Of a stretch of DNA of 64,000 nucleotides, positions 12,752 to 24,110 are shown one piece after another. The translations under genes and the position numbers were made by a program. Source of the DNA: Sesamum alatum (taxonomy: Eukaryota > Streptophyta > Magnoliopsida > Lamiales > Pedaliaceae). The stretch's first letter is position 1; each line of letters begins with the position of its first letter. The DNA lies in NCBI GenBank assembly GCA_034509735.1, contig JACGWO010000006.1, positions 37,999,141-38,063,140 of the forward strand. The letters run 5' to 3'. The notes under the pieces were generated by a model. That model did not search any database. It was not told where the DNA came from and saw nothing but the letters and a program-made list of their open reading frames with translations.

Positions 12752-15417
12752 CTTCAAAATTACTTATATTTCAAGTAAATTTAATAGAAATAAATACATT
12801 TTTGTAATAAACTATAAGAATAGTTACTTTCATTCCCTGATATTTGTGGTAATATTACGTTATATTATATTCGGAGTAATTACACATAAATTTTTTATAA
12901 TTTTAAAAAATATACCTAGTACACTGAATGTTTATTTTTGTCCAACAAATACATCTCTATGTTACTAAAATCCATTGAGTTTACTAGCATCGTAAAAAAA
13001 GTTGAATGAAAAAAACTATATTTTTTCTCGATTAACTTACAGATTTATTACAGGTCAAAAAAAACTTTGGTGACCAAACTAAGTATCCTTAAAAGGGTGA
13101 AAATGTATCTCCTCACATGTATTAGCGTATATTTGGTAAGAAAAAAATCATTTGACTTGCAATAAGTCAGTAATAAGTCAATTGGGATAAAATATGATTT
13201 TTCACTCATTTTTTTTTTTTGTGTAGCGAATTCTGTGAATTTTGAATAGCAAATAGATGTACTTATTGGACGGAAACAAATATAAAAAATACTAAATATA
13301 ATTTTTTAAATCACATAAAATCTAAGTATAATTATACTAAATTTCATTAGAGGTAGGCGGTGTAAATATTTCTAAATTATATTAATGTGAATTTAATCTG
13401 GGAGGGAGGATAAGGACAGTTTTGTCCCTGATTGGTGTTATAATTATGGAGAAATATGTAGCAGATGATTTGGCCTACCAATACCCTTGCATGGACAATT
13501 ATTTGAGTTACAATGATTTCAAACTGATGTATTAATATTGTTCTGAGGAAATGTCCAAATGTTTAATTATAATTTCTTGGATGCATTGCGCCTTCTCTCT
13601 GCTGCAATTATAACCTTTGGATTACACTATCCTTTTCATCATTGCATCCTACGTACGTACTGCTGCTCTTATATGGACATATGTATATATATTGTATGTA
13701 GGAAAAATGTAAATAATTTTATGTGATATTGTAAATGTGCAAATTACGATAAATTGTTTCTTTTAAATAATATAGGGAGATAAATTATTATTTATTTTTT
13801 TATAGGGAAGTAATGTGCTCATTTGTAATATTACAGGGAGATAAATTACATTAAACCCATTATATGCAATCTAATACCCCAACATATATAGGTATTTATG
13901 ATTTTTAATGTGTTTCCATTTTATTTTTTTCTTTTTTTAATTTTTTTACAGTTCAAATGTATTTTGTATCAAAAGAAGAAGACATGTTCAGAGACATATA
14001 ATTAGGTGTCATGCATGAAAGTGACTTTTCCTTTCGTCGGACGTCTTTTTTAAAATAAAATTGTAAATTCTTAATTTCCAATCGACAACAAAATAACGAT
14101 TGAAACACCTTTCAAAGATAAAATCACAAAATTTCGACCAAAGTAAATAAAAATCATTCACAAGTGGTTCATGTAATTAGATTGTGGTACGTACGTAGGC
14201 AGCTTTGGATATGGATATATAACCACGCGTTTTAGATAATTAGTAAATATTATTAATGCCGTTTGATCCGAAGAATGGAATTTAAATACAGGCTTAAGGA
14301 ATCCAATCACGTGAAGATATATATTTGCAAGAGTGTGTACGTAATTCATGTGAACTGAATCGCACTATATATTCATTCTCACAATAATTCAACTATTAAT
14401 TAATTATATAACATGTTTATTGAAATAATAATAATTATTTATATTTAATTATAATAGGCTCAATTGAAATAATTATTACGAGGGGAAAAAAAAAGAAAAA
14501 GAAAAATAGTGTATATATATGCAGTCCGGCCGTGTCTGGAGTATATATATATATATATTATGTATATAATTCCTCTTATTTTCTTTCCTTATTTTGTTTC
14601 CTTTTAAAGAAAAAACTTTAAAAGATTATGATTGTGAATTCTCAATATTACTATATGAGTAAATATCAGATCATTTTTCAAGAGAAATTAATGAAGAAAA
14701 AAGTTTGGGTTCAACGTCTTTAATTTGTACTAATTAGCTAGATATGGTGATAATTGTCCACATGATTTACTCTTACTAAATCATAATTAATTAAGCACTT
14801 TCTTTTACATACAAAGGATATATAATTTGATGACTAATACCTGAAATGATTTGATTGCTGCAACTACCAAATTTGGACCCTTTTGTGGTGATTAATAGAA
14901 TCTATGGCTATCCCACCCCATAATTAGTTACCATAATACATACTATCACAATTATTATTATAAGTTGTTAAATTAATTAATCATGCTCTACACCATCCAA
15001 CCATTATAGCTTATAAAGGTGCGGGCCCTATCCCTCCTTTCCCATCCATCTAAACACCCTGCCCCTAACTTTAGGAACCATCCATCCATTTCTATATATA
15101 AATCATGCACAAAAAAATTAAATACATTTACATCCTAATTAATTAATATGATTAGTCTCAAATCAATTCCACCACTACATAATCTCTATTAATTTCACAT
15201 ATAACTTTGTAAAATAAATCAAGAAAAAACCCATTTCTTGATTGAATTTTTCGTTTGTCCTTTTATTCCTGACTGCAAATCCATCAATTAATACTGCAGC
15301 ATTGATGAATTGCATTGACTTGATTAACAAAGTATTATCATCATAGTCATTAAAATTTAGATCAAATAAAGAAACAACAAACTAATATAAAAATAGATAT
15401 ATAATTATTAAAAAAAT
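12752..15417. other. AT-rich spacer, no gene recognised
   Basis: Only short AT-rich open frames are present, none protein-like. The stretch near 13730-13862 repeats the motif GGGAGATAAATTA and ends in AATTACATTAAACCC, resembling one end of the palindromic element at 8372-8621. An (AT)n run lies near 14540-14559. Confidence 0.55.
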
Positions 15418-16233
15418 GGCAAAATTATATTTTTGATCATGTAACTATAGGTCGTTAACACTTTTGGTTCTATAATTTACTCTATTTACACATTTAGTTC
15501 TTTTTTTTACGAATTTGGTCCTAAACATCTTACATTTGATCTTCTTTCACTACAAGAAAATAGAAGATTAGCGACAAAAAAATCAACTGACAATTTTAAT
15601 ATTGTCACTAATTATATATATTTAATGACAAGAATGTTTATTTTGTCACAATAATGAATTTTATGATTTTAATAATTACTATTATTTTGTAAAAATTGTT
15701 ATTAGTGACAAAAAAATGTGAACAAAGTTGTCACTAAATATAATTAGTGACTCATGTTTAGTGACAACTTAGTGACAATAAATAATTGTTATCACTATAT
15801 TGTGTTGTCACTATAGATGTGTCATTAATTGTATTTAGTGATAATTTTATACACAATTTTTGTCACTAATAATTATATAGTGAAAAGATGAAAAATATTG
15901 TCACTTAATATATATTTTTAGTGACAACTTTTAAATTGTCATTTGATATTTTGTCACTAATATTATATTTTCTTGTAGTGTTTTTGGCAAATTAGTCATG
16001 TGTTGACAATTTTGGTCATATTCTCACTCGAGTAGATCTCATTTTTTATCATGTAATTATATGTCACCAGAACCAAATTTGTAAACACAGAACTGAATTT
16101 ATCAAAAAATGACTAAAACTATAATGTGTTGGACTAAATTTGTCCAAAAAAAGGACTAAATGTATAAACGAAATAATTATAGGACCAAAAGTGTTAACAA
16201 CCTAAAATTACAGGATAAAAATTTAATTTTACC
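15418..16233. mobile_element. Non-autonomous inverted-repeat element containing a second transposon
   Basis: The left end starts GGCAAAATTATATTTTTGAT. The right end, read on the minus strand, starts GGTAAAATTAAATTTTTATC. The arms remain alignable for roughly 100 bp, sharing blocks such as GTTAACACTTTTGGT and ACATTTAGT. It has no transposase. Long, similar terminal arms and AT-rich flanks suggest a Mutator-like or foldback MITE. The centre is occupied by the CACTA element at 15548-15980, so the outer element is the older insertion. Confidence 0.65.
15548..15980. mobile_element. CACTA (CMC/EnSpm) MITE with perfect terminal repeats
   Basis: The element starts CACTACAAGAAAATA and ends with its exact inverse TATTTTCTTGTAGTG, and TTT flanks both ends (15545-15547 and 15981-15983), the 3-bp target duplication usual for CACTA elements. 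Inside are many copies of GTCACTAA or its inverse TTAGTGAC in both orientations. These resemble the subterminal repeats that CACTA transposases bind. At 433 bp with no coding frame it is non-autonomous and would need a transposase from elsewhere. Confidence 0.88.
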
Positions 16234-17146
16234 AAAAAATAGTAAATATATACATATATTAGTGTGACTCGAACTCACGAAACTTTTAATTTGAAAAATA
16301 GAAAAGAATAGCAAAAAACCAAAATAGTGGTTGGGGAAAAGGTGAAAAGGAAGAAACAAATTCCCATGCACTAAGCTAAGGAGGCAACTCCAATTTTGGG
16401 CGTAGAGGGCATGTGGGAACCCCAACCCCATTCACACCGGAGAAGGTTGCCGGTCAGCCACAACCGTATGAAAACGTCGACTATGTCGCCGGACCACTTT
16501 TGGAGTCGGTCCTATAGCATTTAATGCCAACAGGCAACAGTCCCCCATCTATTGCCTCCCCGTTTATGTTTCCCTACCAACTAGCCACCGGCATTTCCCG
16601 GTCAACTCATCACCATCAACCCCTTGTCTTTACAAAAATTATATTAAGCTCCACAAGGTTTTCCGTCTATTAACAAACCATCATATTATTAGAAAATTCA
16701 ATGTCTTTTTAATTTCTATCAAGATCAATAATTATCAAATAATGAGGAATATTTATAATTATATTAAATTTTAGAGAAACTCGTTGTAATTTACTTTAAA
16801 TTTTACATGCAGATCCTGTTGTACATGAATGCAATTTAATCGGAACAAAATCTTAATATTGTATACAATAATATATTTGTAAGTTAATATTCTCGGAAAC
16901 TCAAAATAAATTGTATTTAATAAATTATATTAAAGAGAAGAAATGGGATAAGAGGAAGAAAAGGAAAAAAATATAATAATAGTATATTACAAGAAAACAA
17001 AAAACAGTACGCGGGGCCAACCTGTAGTCCAAAAACCACCCAAGAAAGGGGCGAAGAAAAAAAATAAAAAGAAGAAAAGAAAAGGAAAAGCACCTTATGA
17101 AAGTCTCTCTTCATTCACACTTGAAAACCCCAAAAACCAAACAACA

Positions 17147-17151
<5 letters not shown>

Positions 17152-17186
<35 letters not shown>
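17152..17186 (+). repeat. (TC)n microsatellite in the WRKY leader
   Basis: An uninterrupted TC run ends 68 bp before the WRKY start codon, so it should lie in the 5' leader or core promoter. CT-rich leaders are common in plant genes, and the tract length is likely to vary between individuals. Confidence 0.9.
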
Positions 17187-17189
<3 letters not shown>

Positions 17190-17254
17190 GTTCTCTCTAG
17201 CTAGCTTGCAGGGAGCACCATCGAATGAAGAATCTATGCTTTTAATCAAAACCC

Positions 17255-18808
17255 ATGGAGGAGAAGAGAAAAGAGTCGACAAAAACAGAGAATTCACTGG
17301 AAAACACAGCATTCTCGAATCAGATGATGATTCCTGCAGAAAGCAGCTTTTCCATGCCCAGCAACAGCAACAGCAGCTTGTTTGACATATCATGTGGAGA
17401 ATTAGCTGATCATCACAAAGGCTCTTGTGGATTCATAGACATGTTGAGCGTCCAAGATTTTAACTTCCCTTCTTCTACATTTGATGATTTTCTTCAAAAT
17501 ATTTCATCCCATTTAATTCCCCTAGAGCCACAGCAGCTGCAACTGTCGACGTCGCAGCCACTCCCTTCGCCGGCCTCCACCGTGCCGGAATATTCTGAGG
17601 TGGTCAACACCCCCGCAACACCAAACTCTTCTTCTATCTCTTCTTCTTCAACTGAGGCCGCTCCAAATGATGATATTAAGAAGAATAAAACCACTGTTGA
17701 AGAAGAGGAGGAGGAAGAAGAAGATAATCAAGAAAAGACTAAGAAACAGTAAGCTTTTTGTATATATTTTTTTTCTTTTTTGTCTTTTCTCTTCATTTTA
17801 TTTTATATGTGTATATTACGAAGATAAGGGCCATCATCATAGTCTTTTTTTTTTTTTTTTTCTTTCTCCTATCCAAGGTTTGCGCCGTAGGTAATAAGAT
17901 TATTATATGGAAAATCTTTATCAAAGATATCAATAGATCTTGGGGTTAATGGGGTCTCTGTTATGCATGATCTGATTACTGTAAGAAAATCCAGCGGATT
18001 TGATGTCTCGTAATATTTTTGTCTTCTTTTTCTATATATTGTTGTTCTGAGCAAGAAAAGTTGGTGTTTTCATTTGTATCCGAGTTTAGGTTGAAACCAA
18101 AAAAGAAGAACCAAAAGAGGCAGAGAGAGCCCAGATTTGCTTTCATGACAAAGAGTGAGGTTGATCACTTGGATGACGGTTATAGATGGAGAAAGTACGG
18201 CCAGAAAGCTGTGAAAAACAGCCCTTTTCCAAGGTATTATTATTTATATAATTACTTGTTTATGATCAAATATAAATACGTAGAGTTATGATCTTGTAGA
18301 ATTAATGGTTGCTTTAATAAAAATATCTTGTTTTTCTTTCTGTAATAGGAGCTATTATCGTTGCACTAGTACAGCATGTGGTGTGAAAAAGAGAGTTGAA
18401 AGATCTTCTGAGGATCCATCCATTGTTGTCACAACCTATGAAGGTACACATACACATCCCTGTCCCATTACGCCACGTGGCAGCTTCGGAGTTATGCCGG
18501 AAGCCGCCACATTCGGTGGCGGTCTTGGCAGCGGAGTAGGAGCGGCCGGTGCGAATTCATCCCATTTTATCATGCCTCAAATACTTCAGTATCAGCAGCA
18601 GCAGCAGCAGCAAACTCAACAAGAACCCTATTTTCACAACTTGTCAGCACCGCTGAGTTTCAGCACTGCCACGTCCAATCCTACATTTCCTCCACCATTT
18701 CAAGAAAGACCCTTTTGCCCCTCTGCATCTTCTGTAGCAAGAGACCATGGTCTTCTTCAAGACATGCTGCCATCTAAGATGTTGAAGGAACCCAAGGATG
18801 AGGAGTAG
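17255..18808 (+). CDS. Group IIc WRKY transcription factor, three exons
   Basis: This is a nuclear DNA-binding regulator of W-box (TTGAC) genes. Exons 17255-17748, 18090-18233 and 18349-18808 join in frame to 365 aa. The single WRKY domain has WRKYGQK at about residues 198-204 and a zinc site C218-X4-C223-X23-H247-X-H249, the C2H2 pattern of group II. The intron after KNSPFPR is the conserved R-type WRKY intron. [19 protein letters not shown] and the trailing HPCPITPRG resemble the AtWRKY48/WRKY23 branch of IIc. The N-terminal region is serine-rich with an acidic run of eight Glu (about 149-156), then a basic [11 protein letters not shown] stretch that may act as a nuclear signal. A Q-run encoded by CAG repeats lies in the C-terminal part (about 18593-18612). 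The start is the first ATG after the TC-rich leader. Sub-branch assignment is inference. Confidence 0.93.
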
Positions 18809-19183
18809 AAATTGCAAGGGTTTGGATTAATTAATTAATTAATTTTGCTATATATATAATTAGTATGTTTTTTTATATACATGTATGTGTTCTTTACTGA
18901 CTCAAGAATGTGAAGTTTGGGGTTCTCTCTAATTCATATATGAACCCACTTCATCCTTAATTACTTAATTAGACTCCTATATATATTTCTGTATCATGTA
19001 GAATTCCGTACTAGTATAATTAGCTGCTATATATATACTTCTTTTAATCTATATATATGTTCTTTTGTTATTTGTTGTACTAAAATTTTATCTACTAATA
19101 GTGACAGAGATTTATAATGGATATGGCTCTTTAATTTTCTCCCTTTTTCTTGATTAGTGATATATATTCCCTTAATTACAACT

Positions 19184-19219
<36 letters not shown>

Positions 19220-21687
19220 TTGTAATTTCTCTCATAATCCATTAATTAGTGCAAGCAAGTCATGCATGATGTGCATTACTCTTATTTCTGGTGTTTGATG
19301 AATTACTCAAAGTATTTAGGGTTAGGGTTTTCTTCCTTGATGAGTATATATATATATATATATATTAATATTGGGTTTTTGGCTTTCTGCTTGTTTGTTT
19401 TCCTCAGTTCTTGGATGAATTATTGATTGATCATCACAAGAATAATTAAGCATGGGGACTTGAATATTGATCGTATTAAGCAGCAGGGGCTTAATTATAT
19501 TCTTGGAAATGAAGCAAAAAACTATATATGTAATAAATGAAGTGGAAATTTTGGAATGTGAAATCATGTGGAAAGTCTTTGGTGATCTGTTTAGAATTTT
19601 TGTGCAACAAGATTCATTAATTGAGTAATATATATATATGCTTCCTTTTGTTTAAAACTTAGGAATTGAAACAAAATGGTTCATTAATGAATGTTTCATG
19701 AACTGTCTATATATGTAATTGGTTAATTAATTTTGCATTATCATAATCAACTCCTCCTTTTTGCTCATGATCATGCACTTGGAAAATATGTCTCCCCTTC
19801 ATACATAGCTTCATTTACTGCTGCTTTCTATATACCCCTGAGACATTGCAAGCCTAGTCCTAGGGAGGGAATGCACCTTTAATTTCTTGCTTCATATTCA
19901 TGAATTTATTAAAAATGATCGATTAAGATCATCATGCATGTACCGGAATTTGTTCTGCTGGAATATACAATCCCGTTATTCAAAATATTGCTAGTGTTAT
20001 GATCAGATAAACTCGCGAGTTTAAAAAGAAAAAAAAAAGATGAGATATTCGATAATGCATGCACAATTAGACATATATATAATCGCGGATACAGTACTTT
20101 TTTTCATGTAATCAAAGACTGATTCAGTAGTTGGGGTTTCATTAATGGTGTGTACATCTACAGAACAGGAAAATTAAGCATATAGTTGATTGTAATTAGC
20201 ACAAGCTCTCCTACTGTATGTATGTAATAGAATTAACTGGAAACTAATTAATGAAGTTTAAACAATCTGTAATAAGATTTCACTGCTAATTAGCTTTATG
20301 ATATGTTGTGCTTTCTAGTAGGGTTTTGGCATTGAGTTAATTAATTAGGCCAACAAATTGGTTAATTAAATGAATTAGTACGTATATATGTAGCGCATGG
20401 AAGACAACGAATGATTGTTCTATATCAACAGTACGTACTAGCTAGCTAGCTGCTAACCTGATTATACTTTAATTCAACTAATTATCTTCAATATATGTAG
20501 GTACGTAGTATTAATTAGTTAGCCTTTTCTAATCTTTTACATGGCCAAGAAATTAATCAACATGTACTTGTAACTGCATAATTATACTATTAGTTATTAT
20601 ATACCGATGAAATTCTTGTCCCGACGAAATTTAGTGGGATCCCAAACTGATATTATGGTCTTACTTGGACCAAGTTTGATTTAGTCGAATCAAATTAATC
20701 ACAGAGCACGTATTATACACATGACATTTGATTTGTCACTTTCAAATTGTAAATCAATCACACGACAATTATATTGCACTTATTATAAAATTAATTTAAA
20801 TTTAATCGAATACAATCTGGATTAAAATTTTTCCCACATAGAAGTGTTGTATAAAAGTCCACTTTGTATTGGAGAAAACCTGTAATGCGGATATATTGGT
20901 CATTAATACAGACTTGTAATAAGTGAATGTACGTAGAAGCTACTTATACAATAATTTAGAAATTAAAAATATATATATTTTGAGGTGCGAATTCCCAACC
21001 ATGCAAAAGGAATCAGAATTATTGAGCCAAATTTTCTACACGTAAAGAGATGTGAATGGTATTAAATTGTACGTTTAAAAATATTATTCTCTGCCAACAC
21101 CAAAGGGATTATATTCATCATCGCTGGAAATCAAATAAATCTAGTTTTTTTATTTTTTTAATAATCAGTGGTGCGCGGATATATATATATATATATATAT
21201 CTGATCTCTTCAATTAATTTCCATGGTTTACAAATTGGTCGTTAGTGACAGGAAAATGAATGCTTTTTGTATAGTGAAAAGTAGATCCCTGAAATGTGGG
21301 TTACAGAAGAACACACTAACAACTTACTGTAAATTATGCAAATCAATTTTTCCATTAACTATTTTCCCCTCCCCTAATTTTAATTATTCCGCCTTTCCAA
21401 ACCAAAAACACACGACTTCCTACTCCTGGGCTTGGGCCATGCTTCTGTCACTCTGGGCCCTTTGTTGGGCCTCTTTGTATTTTCAGGGTACTAATGATAA
21501 AAAAAAAAGGTATTATTTGTTTATTTATTATTCCAAACACTTATTCACGGCGGATCGAATATTTTGTTACAAACTCTATTCAACACTTCACACTAATTTT
21601 ATACATATAATGTGTGTACGTTGAACGTCCAAAAAAATAAAACAACCAATAAAAAATCGAATCCCGTCTTCCTCCACATGATTAATT
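18809..21687. other. AT-rich spacer between WRKY and F-box genes
   Basis: The first few hundred bases are probably WRKY 3' UTR. The rest has long (AT)n tracts at about 19186-19217, 19344-19366 and 21179-21200 and the second copy of a dispersed repeat. A 133-codon open frame at 21223-21624 has no recognisable domain, and I do not treat it as a gene. GGGCC/GGGCTTGGGCC motifs near 21427-21472 may be promoter-type sites. Confidence 0.55.
20655..20842 (+). repeat. Diverged dispersed repeat, copy 2
   Basis: This is the same family and orientation as 10840-11015. Shared blocks include GTTTGAT-TAGTCGAATCAAATTAATCA, a TTTGTCAC block, TATTGCACTTAT and a right end ATTTAATCGAATACAATCTGGA. Copies are diverged, so this is an old element; the exact ends are unknown. 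Confidence 0.5.
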
Positions 21688-22767
21688 CTATAAGGGAACC
21701 AAGCTTTCAGACAATTTGGTTGAATCAGCAGCATGAACAACATCAATTTTGTGCAGTGTTTTCTCCTGAATATCATACCAGTGAAGCGCCCAGCTCTTGG
21801 AGATGAGCACTTTTCGACCATCTTCCGCATAAGCCAGCAGCTTCACACTCATTGTCCCGGAACACGCATTAACACTTTGATTAATTGAAAACAATTTACT
21901 CCAATCATCATTTTTCCTCATCCAAACATCAAACTGTTCCCCTACACGGAATAGCCCGCAGAGGGAATTATCCAAGCAATCCAACCTCCAGCTGTCCCGG
22001 TAGCTATACTCAAAGGGCACTGGAGGAAACGGCGATGATCTCGGTGCCTCGTCAGTGCGGGCAAGATCAAGATCAACCGGAACAAGTGATCAGCTACCCC
22101 CCTTGGTAAAAGCCCAATACACAGCACCGTTACAGACAAACGCTGTCCCTACTGGGATGGAGTCGCTGTCGAAAACATGCTGGTAACACCACGAACCTGA
22201 TTTCAGGCTGTACATTTTGCAGGTGTAACGGAATTTGATAGGAATAGTATATATCATAGTCGCAAACTTGTAATCTTGGGAATTTTGGTCGTAGCCGAAG
22301 CCACAATTGGTGGAGCATTCGAGAATTGGCCCGTGACGATACTGGTGAGTTGATGGGTTCCAGAAAACAAGGGGTTCTTCGGGAAGCCACAGACAAAGCA
22401 GGCCGTTGCAGGTGCCAGTGCCAGCCACGAAGACATAGTGATTTTCATCTCCAGGATCATAAAGAGGGACGGTGAGATTTCTAGCCTCGGCTGTGTACTG
22501 ATTACCTGCAGAATCGAGGTGCAGGGTCCGAAAACAACCATCGTTATTATATCGTCGTTGAAGACGAAGCTGGATGATATTGATCCGCCGTCGCCGTTTG
22601 GAGTAATTGTGTAGATGCGAGCTGATGAAGTATGGAGTATTGATGAGGTCGACCCAAAACTTGGATACGCATTTGAATCGCAGCAGAGATTTCACGGGCA
22701 ATCTTGTGAGCACTTCTGATAATAGTTCCAGGGGAAGATGGACGGATCTGCAGCTTGAAGATTCCAT
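21688..22767 (-). pseudogene. F-box/F-box-associated-domain gene with an in-frame TGA
   Basis: The first frame (22767 down to 22090, 225 aa) starts with an F-box: VHLPLELLSEVLTRLPVKSL followed by LRFKCVSKFW, the Skp1-binding motif of SCF ubiquitin ligases. It continues into an F-box-associated domain with GTCNGLLCLW, LVFWNPSTHQY, CGFGYD and YKF. Translation stops at TGA (22090-22092), but the same frame stays open from 22089 to a stop at 21688. It encodes typical second-half sequence of the domain (RLDCLDNSLCGLF, FDVWMRKNDDWSKLF, LLAYAEDGRKVLI). Without the TGA the product would be about 359 aa, the usual size. There is no frame shift. It is therefore either a recent null allele or pseudogene, a sequence error, or a truncated product of 225 aa. 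A TATA-like box lies about 40-55 bp upstream. Confidence 0.75.
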
Positions 22768-22802
22768 CCATAGGGTTCTTGTTGGATAGGAAGACGCTTT
22801 GC

Positions 22803-22821
22803 ATATACATATATATATATA
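22803..22821 (-). promoter_or_regulatory. TATA-like box of the F-box gene
   Basis: Read on the minus strand the sequence is CCTATATATATATATGTAT, beginning about 55 bp upstream of the F-box ATG. The spacing would give only a short leader. Because (AT)n runs are common here, this is suggestive only. Confidence 0.4.
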
Positions 22822-22867
22822 GGGTGTAGTTAGTTAAGAGTCCTGAATAGAATAACTTCAACTTCAA

Positions 22868-22936
22868 CTATTAATCTAAATTCTCCTCCAAACTACAGAA
22901 AATTTTGGCGTCCAAATTGGAAAAACAAGTTCAACT

Positions 22937-22973
<37 letters not shown>

Positions 22974-23639
22974 TAACAGAGCGGTCAGATTTGTAAAGAA
23001 TTGCAATTATGATGCCAACCATGTTTAGGATTTTCACAAGTTCCCACGGAAACTATATATGAAATTTTTTCTATTTTTAGTTTTATGGAAACCAAAATAT
23101 ATTGTAATTTCAAAATTATTACTTTCCTTCTAAACGTTTTGTTTTTCTTAATTTTCTTATGAAATCTTTAAATTTTCTATGACACTTTTTTGTTTATCTT
23201 AACATTTTAGTGGGACATTTATTTCATTTTTTTAGTTACGAATATATGAATGCCTGCGTTACATATAAATATTTCATTTAGTGATGATTGATTTTAATAT
23301 TTCGCTAAATTAGTAATATGTACATATATCAACACAGATAATTTATAACAAATACTTAAGAAAATATATACTATATTATTATCTATTTTCAACAGCAACT
23401 AAATCTAAATAATAACTCCAAATACATAATTATACTACATAAAAATAAATTAATTTAGCTGGCATAAACAATACAAAATTAAACTAAATATGCTTGAATT
23501 TTTTTTTTTAAAGTTTTTATTATTATTATTATTATATTCATGTTTAATTTTATAATTTTTCGACTGCTCTACAATGTCGTAGCTTTTTTAGAGTAATCTT
23601 GGGCACTGATATGTGATGAACAAACCACATTGTGGGTAC
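22868..23639. other. AT-rich spacer with an (AT)n microsatellite
   Basis: An (AT)n tract spans about 22938-22969 and a (TTA)n run lies near 23517-23536. No protein-like frame is present. It separates the 5' end of the F-box gene from the 3' end of FCA, which lies on the same strand. Confidence 0.6.
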
Positions 23640-24110
23640 ATATGAATATCCCATTCGCCCCAGCCTAAACTGGTATGATACAAGATGCAGTTTACAGAGG
23701 GTACGGCGGCCCTCAAGACATGCTTCCACTGCCTTCTAAATACTCTAATCCACCCCAGCAGCTTAGTCTGTTTCTACCCATCAAGTTTCTCTTGAATATA
23801 AAGAATATCCCCTTGCTAGCCCAGAATCTACTATTAACTCATGGACATATAAATCCAGAATTGAGAGCAAATACAACAGCACCACTCATAGTAACCTAAA
23901 AAGACAAAAGCTCTGAGTTTACAATATTAGATCATGTATAACACTAGAATTCTTTAATGGCAGCACACCCCATAACACTGAGAAAAAGGCCCAGAATGAA
24001 TCTGCTTGTGTCTGGAACTCGGTCCCCCTCTTCTTTCCCAACTCCGTCTCTCAATGTAGCTTAGCTTATCTGCTTGAATGCAGCAAGCAACTTCTATTCA
24101 CTAATCTGGA
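23640..24110 (-). other. Probable 3' untranslated region of FCA
   Basis: This less AT-biased stretch follows the FCA stop codon on the minus strand and has no convincing gene of its own. Base composition changes sharply to AT-rich spacer beyond about 23640, which is why I place the transcript end near there. No polyadenylation signal is definite. Confidence 0.4.

Larger units (their letters stand above)
5302..17254. other. 12-kb gene-poor AT-rich interval between prefoldin and WRKY
   Basis: After the prefoldin 3' end I see no gene. The stretch holds (AT)n runs (about 7068-7085, 8101-8120, 9205-9229, 11466-11482, 14540-14559), the inverted-repeat elements listed separately, a W-box group at 7141-7300 and a GC-richer island at 12478-12751. 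The 80-105-codon open frames here lack protein-like composition and splice support. The last several hundred bases, from about 16380, are GC-richer and are probably WRKY promoter. A GGTCAA (W-box TTGACC on the minus strand) lies at 16600-16605. From about 16690 onward the DNA is again AT-rich leader or promoter. Confidence 0.6.

Noticed and set aside
12565..12807. 80-codon plus-strand frame through the GC-richer island
   Set aside because: Starts inside a T-rich tract and ends in AT-rich spacer; the opposite strand is equally open. Reported only as an unexplained island.
17115..17393. 92-codon minus-strand frame across the WRKY start
   Set aside because: Its end is the translated TC microsatellite (Arg-Glu repeats), and it is opposite a well-supported exon.
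21223..21624. 133-codon plus-strand frame
   Set aside because: No domain, no promoter logic, and it runs into the 3' side of the F-box gene on the other strand.
22130..22541. Minus-strand frames of 88-95 codons inside the F-box gene
   Set aside because: Shadow frames of the F-box coding sequence.
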